Assembly (NCBI GenBank): GCA_030430575.1
Contig: JAUIKF010000032.1
Span: forward strand, 36,804 to 100,803
Source of the DNA: Bacteroidia bacterium
Lineage (GTDB): Bacteria > Bacteroidota > Bacteroidia > J057
DNA length: 64,000 nt
Direction of reading: 5' to 3'
A program made the position numbers and the translations under genes. Within the stretch, counting starts at the first letter, position 1; each line of letters opens with the position of its first letter. Shown in pieces: positions 60,214 to 64,000 of the stretch. The notes under the pieces are model-generated. The model had not been told where the DNA came from. It saw nothing but the letters and a program-made list of their open reading frames with translations, and made no database searches.

Positions 60214-60939
60214 TCAACGCTCCTTCCGCACCACCACCAAATCACTGATCCCGCGAAAGGTCGTACGACTTGCTTGAATCTCAAATCCCGCCTTTTCTAC
60301 TGCTTCACAAAATTCTTTGTGACTATGTGTCCAGAAGGTTCCGTCCTTCTGTAGGTTACGGATATAGGCATTTTGGCGACTTACCTCTTTCCCTTCACGG
60401 AAAATTTCAAGTGCTTTACGAAGGCCGTACCGGCGAATGAGGTGACTACCAAGCGCTAATTGCCAATTCCAGACATTTACGATACGTCCAGCATCTACTA
60501 GCACCGCTTGCCCGCCAGGCTCAAGCCAGGCATACATCTTCTCAAGCGCCGCTTGCGGATTGGGAAAGGTATACAAGGCATGAATGCTCACTAAGGCGCG
60601 AAGAGCCCCCACTTCTAAATTGACCTCTTCTATCCCTGATGACAGGATTCTGTGATTAGGGAGAGGGGCCAAATTTTTCTTGCCAGCAGCCACGGCATTC
60701 ATGCCCTCATCATTGTCAATATGAAAGACGGTAGCCGCAGGAAAGTGCTCGGCTATGGTGAGGGAATAGTTGCCCGTGCCTGCCCCTATGTCTGCTATTT
60801 GGTCGCCTGGTTGGATTTTCCATTTTTTTACCTCCTGCATCACTTCCTGCTGTAGCTGCTGGTAATAGGGATTATAGGCGAGAAGCATATCGTATTTCTC
60901 GGCGTAAGTTTTCCAGCTTACGGTTTGGGTTGATGGCAT
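60214..60939 (-). CDS. Class I SAM-dependent methyltransferase
   Basis: The 241-residue protein has the SAM-binding motif I (ADIGAGTGNYSLTIAEHFPA), the acidic residue after strand 2 (FHIDND), and a C-terminal substrate region typical of the UbiE/Ubiquinone-type group (methyltransferase 11 or 25-like). The substrate cannot be assigned. It is convergent with udk across a 42-base gap. Confidence 0.85.
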   Translation of the reverse strand: MPSTQTVSWKTYAEKYDMLLAYNPYYQQLQQEVMQEVKKWKIQPGDQIADIGAGTGNYSLTIAEHFPAATVFHIDNDEGMNAVAAGKKNLAPLPNHRILSSGIEEVNLEVGALRALVSIHALYTFPNPQAALEKMYAWLEPGGQAVLVDAGRIVNVWNWQLALGSHLIRRYGLRKALEIFREGKEVSRQNAYIRNLQKDGTFWTHSHKEFCEAVEKAGFEIQASRTTFRGISDLVVVRKER

Positions 60940-60940
60940 T

Positions 60941-60979
60941 TTTAATTATTAATTGATTGATTAGTGATTAATAATTCGA
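60941..60979. repeat. Short word-repeat hairpin (ATTAATTGATTGATTA family)
   Basis: AATTATTAATTGATTGATTA with GTGATTAATAATTC forms an AT-rich inverted repeat between the methyltransferase start and the pseudogene stop. It shares its words with the elements at 19199, 28787 and 54229. Confidence 0.65.
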
Positions 60980-60983
60980 GGTT

Positions 60984-61483
60984 TTATGCGGCGGCTGACT
61001 GAGGAGGGATATGAGGAATATCCGCACAAATCCCATAATTTGTGACGTCTGATTCGTCATAATCAGGCATTCCTCTTTTCAGAATCGCCCCCAGGCATTT
61101 GTCGGTTTCATTGACCAGGAGGACCACATCAGCCTGGGCCCATTCGACATGCTGAGATTGGGCAGAAATAGGATTTAGCCCCAAAAATCGCTGATAAAAT
61201 GCCACATGATTGGTTCTGACGGAGGTCATGATGTATTGGCATTCATGGATAGCTGCATTGAGCGCATGCGCTCGAAAGAGTAAGAACCGTGCGAAGAGCG
61301 ACTGACGCCCCTGAAAATTGGGGTCCACAGCAAAGCGGTTGGATTCGAGGATGCGCGTACTTTTCCCTAGTTGAGAATGGACGCATTTCTACAAACCTCT
61401 AGCGTGAAATCGTCAAATATGCCGAGAACTTGTTCTGGAGCGGGCGTGTTAGCTAGGTGGAGAGTCAGGTGCTTTTTCATCAT
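60984..61483 (-). pseudogene. Frameshifted acyl-CoA N-acyltransferase-like (FeeM/GNAT-type) gene
   Basis: The 3' part (60984-61328 and upstream to about 61385) reads KCVHSQLGKSTRILESNRFA then VDPNFQGRQSLFARFLLFRA, and later TNHVAFYQRFLGLNPIS, a pattern of N-acyl amino acid synthase or GNAT-like proteins. The 5' part, from ATG at 61483, reads MMKKHLTLHLANTPAPEQVL and ends at TAG 61367-61369 in another frame. The join needs a -1 shift near 61385, and the expected N-terminal 100 residues are short. This is best read as a broken gene. Confidence 0.5.
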
Positions 61484-61835
61484 GGTGTTTTCTTATAAGG
61501 TTCTTTTTGAATGTAAGGCATAAGGTTCCTAGCCGAGCTTAAGCTCAGATTCAGGTGACCCCAATTATCGTTGAGGGGGTATAGATGTTAAATGCTTTCT
61601 TACAAATTTGGGAGTTGAGGCGGAGAAAGACTTATCACCTATGATGCATAATCCTGTAATTTTTTTGTCTACAAATGTTGCACCCTGTACTTATGTTGTG
61701 ATTAGGGAACTAGCAATACCTGAGATTGGGTGAAATGTCCTTGAAATGGAACCATATAAGAAATATAAGAACATAGAAGAAAATGGTTTTTGACCTTATA
61801 TGCCCTTAAATGCCTTATATGGTTGATTAAATGAC
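61484..61835. other. Gap of 352 bases upstream of the broken gene and downstream of the AraC-type gene
   Basis: No gene is seen. A word-repeat hairpin at 61750-61825 has AACCATATAAG paired with CTTATATGGTT; its right arm (61794-61824) is the reverse complement of 3389-3419 over 31 bases. The rest (61484-61749) has no visible motif. Confidence 0.6.
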
Positions 61836-62330
61836 CTAAAATATAAGAGCAAATATCGCAGTCAAGGCCAAGATGAACCCAATGCTGATAGATAAAATGA
61901 GGCCTAGCTGCAATTTGGTCCTTGCCCTGGTAGCTTTTTGGAGCGTGGGAGTTAAAGGAATCGTGTGCGCAACTGCCGCCGCAACTGCACCTTTTTTCAC
62001 ATCTCCTGGAGGACAGCCGTATTCCTTCAAAAAACATTTATGGAAATAAGAAGGGCTATTAAACCCTACGCGATAAGCGATTTCTGAGATGGTCGCAGCA
62101 TCTTCCTGGAGCAATTTCATTGCTTCATTCAGCTTCACGCCTCGGATAAACTGACTGGTAGACTGCCCCTTGATCCGCTTGAGTTTTCGGTGAAGCTGAG
62201 AGCGACTTATTCCCACTTCAGCGGAGAGTTTTTCTACGCTAAACTGCTTATTATCAAGATTATCCAGCACTATTTCTCTAAGTTGAAGGATCAATGATTC
62301 ATCCTGACTCTGCCCATTTGAAGAATTCAT
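61836..62330 (-). CDS. AraC-type HTH protein with C-terminal membrane segment
   Basis: The 164-residue protein has an AraC-type DNA-binding domain at the N-terminal side (about 18-115; VGISRSQLHRKLKRIKGQST, SEIAYRVGFNSPSYFHKCFL and KEYGCPPGD) and ends with one hydrophobic segment (about 142-164, LGLILSISIGFILALTAIFA). AraC domains normally sit at the C-terminus of a longer sensor. Here the order is reversed, with a membrane anchor. It may be a fragment that remains functional. No partner gene is adjacent. Confidence 0.82.
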   Translation of the reverse strand: MNSSNGQSQDESLILQLREIVLDNLDNKQFSVEKLSAEVGISRSQLHRKLKRIKGQSTSQFIRGVKLNEAMKLLQEDAATISEIAYRVGFNSPSYFHKCFLKEYGCPPGDVKKGAVAAAVAHTIPLTPTLQKATRARTKLQLGLILSISIGFILALTAIFALIF

Positions 62331-62449
62331 GTAAGGTAAAAATATATTCTAATACTTTATGTATAGAAAGGGGGGATCGTAACCAGATATTGGATTGTTT
62401 TTTCGAAGGTTTTGGGGAGTAGGTGAAACCTGGAGGGGTGAAATGGCTT

Positions 62450-63721
62450 TTATTCCAATAAGAATTCCCACAATGGCTTTACACGAATCGTTTTCCCTTC
62501 GACTTCCATTGTTTCCTTTTTATCCCAATTAATTAAATACGATTCCTTCAATGCTAAAAAGTCCATTGCTTCTAATAAACCATTCACCTCCCGAGTACGT
62601 GTTTGTTCCTGGCTATATTCATAACAAGCATTGATAAGCACTCCATCCCCCCAATAAAAATCGACTTCCTGCTTTTGTAAAAAATAAGCTGGGTGAATCT
62701 CCTTCCGACGTAATGCCAAAAACACAGCATTTTCAAAAACACGCCCTATATCTTCTCCAATGCTCATGGCATACTTAAACGCGGGGTCTATTGCATATAC
62801 TTTACTCGGATTGACAGCTTGCTTTCGAATAGATCGACTCCATATCTCTGTTCGGAAGATGATAAAGGCTTCTTCTAGGAAAGAGACATAATCGTAGATG
62901 GTATTTTTCCCCACTTTATATCCTTGGGATTTTATATCATTGAACACTTTGTTGACACTGAAAGGCTGGGCCAAATTATTAAGTAAGTATTTCAATAAAT
63001 ACTTGACGAGCTGGGGGTGTTTGACAGAAAATCGTTCTATCAAATCACGGTACAGCATCAGGTCTATATATTCGTTAATGATACGATTGTGCTGATTTGA
63101 AGGCAAAAATACAAGTTCAGGGAATCCCCCTTGCTTTAGATATTTGCCCAGATGATGCAGCAGTAATGCTTTCCCTTTGGAAGTCGCAGGGTCTGCCTCT
63201 ATCTGATTGAACCGTAAGAATTCGCCAAAACTCAAAGGAAAAACCTCAAAAGGAATAGACCGACCACGGAGGGCAGAAGCCAATTCTCTACTCAATAATT
63301 TGGAAGAGGAACCCGTGAGATAAATCCGACAGTTTTCCTGATCATACAGTCTGCGAATAAATTTTTCCCAATAAGGTACTTCCTGAATCTCATCAAAGAA
63401 AAACCATACTTTCTCATCTTTATTTTCAGGATAAGATTCATAATATCCTCGGATCATCTCATCCATGTCCTCTAAGCTCAGGGGGAATAGGCGGTCATCT
63501 TCAAAATTCACATACACCAGTCTATCAATTGGAACAGATATTCTCAATTGGCGGATAATGTCAAATAGGATATAGGTCTTCCCTGCCCGCCGAGGACCAA
63601 GCAAAGAGATAATTTTAGGAATATCTACCGGAATCTCAATATCCCTTGAAACCACCTCTGCTAATGGTTTTTTAAAGAAATCTGATATGATTTCTTGGAA
63701 AATTGGTTTCTTAGCACTCAT
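62450..63721 (-). CDS. AAA_14/DUF4143 ATPase
   Basis: The 423-residue protein has Walker A GPRRAGKTYILF (residues 42-53), Walker B WFFFDEIQEVPYWEKF, a sensor LTGSSSKLLSRELASALRGR and the C-terminal DUF4143 region (KNTIYDYVSFLEEAFIIFRT; QKQEVDFYWGDGVLINACYE, a nuclease-like D-x-E fold). Such proteins are common in genomic islands and their biological role is unclear. Upstream at 63734-63765 is an operator-like inverted repeat. Confidence 0.9.
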   Translation of the reverse strand: MSAKKPIFQEIISDFFKKPLAEVVSRDIEIPVDIPKIISLLGPRRAGKTYILFDIIRQLRISVPIDRLVYVNFEDDRLFPLSLEDMDEMIRGYYESYPENKDEKVWFFFDEIQEVPYWEKFIRRLYDQENCRIYLTGSSSKLLSRELASALRGRSIPFEVFPLSFGEFLRFNQIEADPATSKGKALLLHHLGKYLKQGGFPELVFLPSNQHNRIINEYIDLMLYRDLIERFSVKHPQLVKYLLKYLLNNLAQPFSVNKVFNDIKSQGYKVGKNTIYDYVSFLEEAFIIFRTEIWSRSIRKQAVNPSKVYAIDPAFKYAMSIGEDIGRVFENAVFLALRRKEIHPAYFLQKQEVDFYWGDGVLINACYEYSQEQTRTREVNGLLEAMDFLALKESYLINWDKKETMEVEGKTIRVKPLWEFLLE

Positions 63722-63733
63722 ATTGTCTTTCTG

Positions 63734-63765
63734 TTAAAGACAATATATACAAATATTGTCTTTAA
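63734..63765. promoter_or_regulatory. Inverted repeat upstream of the AAA_14 gene
   Basis: TTAAAGACAATAT (63734-63746) and ATATTGTCTTTAA (63753-63765) are perfect complements with a 6-base spacer. A third half-site ATTGTCTTT (63722-63730) touches the start codon. It may be a binding site for a regulator, or self-regulation. Confidence 0.5.
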
Positions 63766-63875
63766 TAAAAAGAATATTTATGAAAATATTATCTCTGACA
63801 TAGTGACAATTTCATCCCTTCTCTGGAAAATTCAACCTCCATGTATCCGTTCACCATCTTTGGAAACATAAAGTT

Positions 63876-64000
63876 TGTCAAGGCTCACTAAGTCGTGCTA
63901 AGGAATTGGCTCATTAAGTCGTGCTAGGTAGGTGGCTCAAAAAGTCGTACTATGGGGTTAAATAATGCTATATTGTTTAAATAATATCACAAGGGGAATT
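63876..64000 (+). mobile_element. Likely left end of an IS21-type element (truncated by the window)
   Basis: From TGTCAAGG at 63876 onwards there are three 26-base direct repeats (63882-63907, 63908-63933, 63934-63959), each GGCTCAxxAAGTCGTxCTA with a short variable tail. IS21 family ends start with TG and carry multiple direct repeats as transposase binding sites, so an istA gene is expected right of the window. No transposase sequence is present inside. Confidence 0.45.

Noticed and set aside
63882..63959. CRISPR array with three repeats
   Set aside because: There are no spacers; the repeats are contiguous and variable at the tail.

Overview
The window is a contiguous piece of a Bacteroidota chromosome, most likely from the Saprospiria or a related lineage (inference, no marker tree was possible). 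The supporting signs are a type IX secretion (T9SS) C-terminal sorting domain, the cluster uppS-bamA-ompH-ompH-ompH-murI, the order tRNA-Gln-prs-rplY-pth, several families largely known from this phylum (DUF3467, DUF5723, DUF5074, TlpA proteins with a DUF4369/DUF5106-like N-terminus), and promoters of the TAnnTTTG type.

Layout. 1-8662: a partial gene, then a leftward block: rarA, a barrel protein, murI, three ompH/skp paralogues, bamA and uppS (envelope biogenesis). 8884-14208: a rightward block: TolC and HlyD efflux subunits without a transporter, tRNA-Gln, prs, rplY, pth. 14317-16085: ispD and queA leftward. 16197-24992: DUF3467 protein, a large T9SS-secreted adhesin-like protein, an ABC exporter pair separated by a giant inverted repeat, a small membrane protein with a probable frameshift at an A9 run, a leucine-rich repeat protein, hsp20, ispE. 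25004-31992: two tandem TlpA-like thioredoxins, a Nudix hydrolase, and five tandem paralogues of an unrecognised membrane protein family. 32252-37620 leftward: an NHL-repeat lipoprotein, a SPOR protein, an Ldh-type dehydrogenase, transketolase. 37893-42504: a large P-loop ATPase coupled to an MscS-like membrane protein, then a cation/proton antiporter. 42540-43548: an AT-rich GNAT-like/HTH gene pair that looks like a toxin-antitoxin module. 43867-54224: a DEAD-box helicase, a DUF255 thioredoxin-domain protein, a DUF5074 lipoprotein, UspA, a hydrolase, lipoproteins and a DUF5723 protein. 54563-60171: a TPR-adenylate/guanylate cyclase, an Ig-like repeat protein, an unknown protein, rdgB, udk. 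60214-63721 leftward: a methyltransferase, a broken acyltransferase-like gene, an AraC-type regulator with a membrane anchor, and an AAA_14/DUF4143 ATPase. The right edge carries three 26-bp direct repeats that look like the end of an IS21-type element.

The most unusual property is in the spaces between genes. About twenty intergenic gaps hold an inverted repeat whose arms are built from short tandem words of roughly 6-15 bases. The word differs from gap to gap while the layout stays the same, and the element often starts at one stop codon and ends a few bases before the next start codon. Two giant versions (about 280 and 250 bp) share a different, GC-rich word. Other repeats are a MITE-like element (two copies plus one solo end), a 100-bp repeat pair, and a 52-bp perfect palindrome. 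Metabolic and housekeeping genes are dispersed among these elements without obvious disruption. I did not run any database search, so all family names rest on motif recognition.
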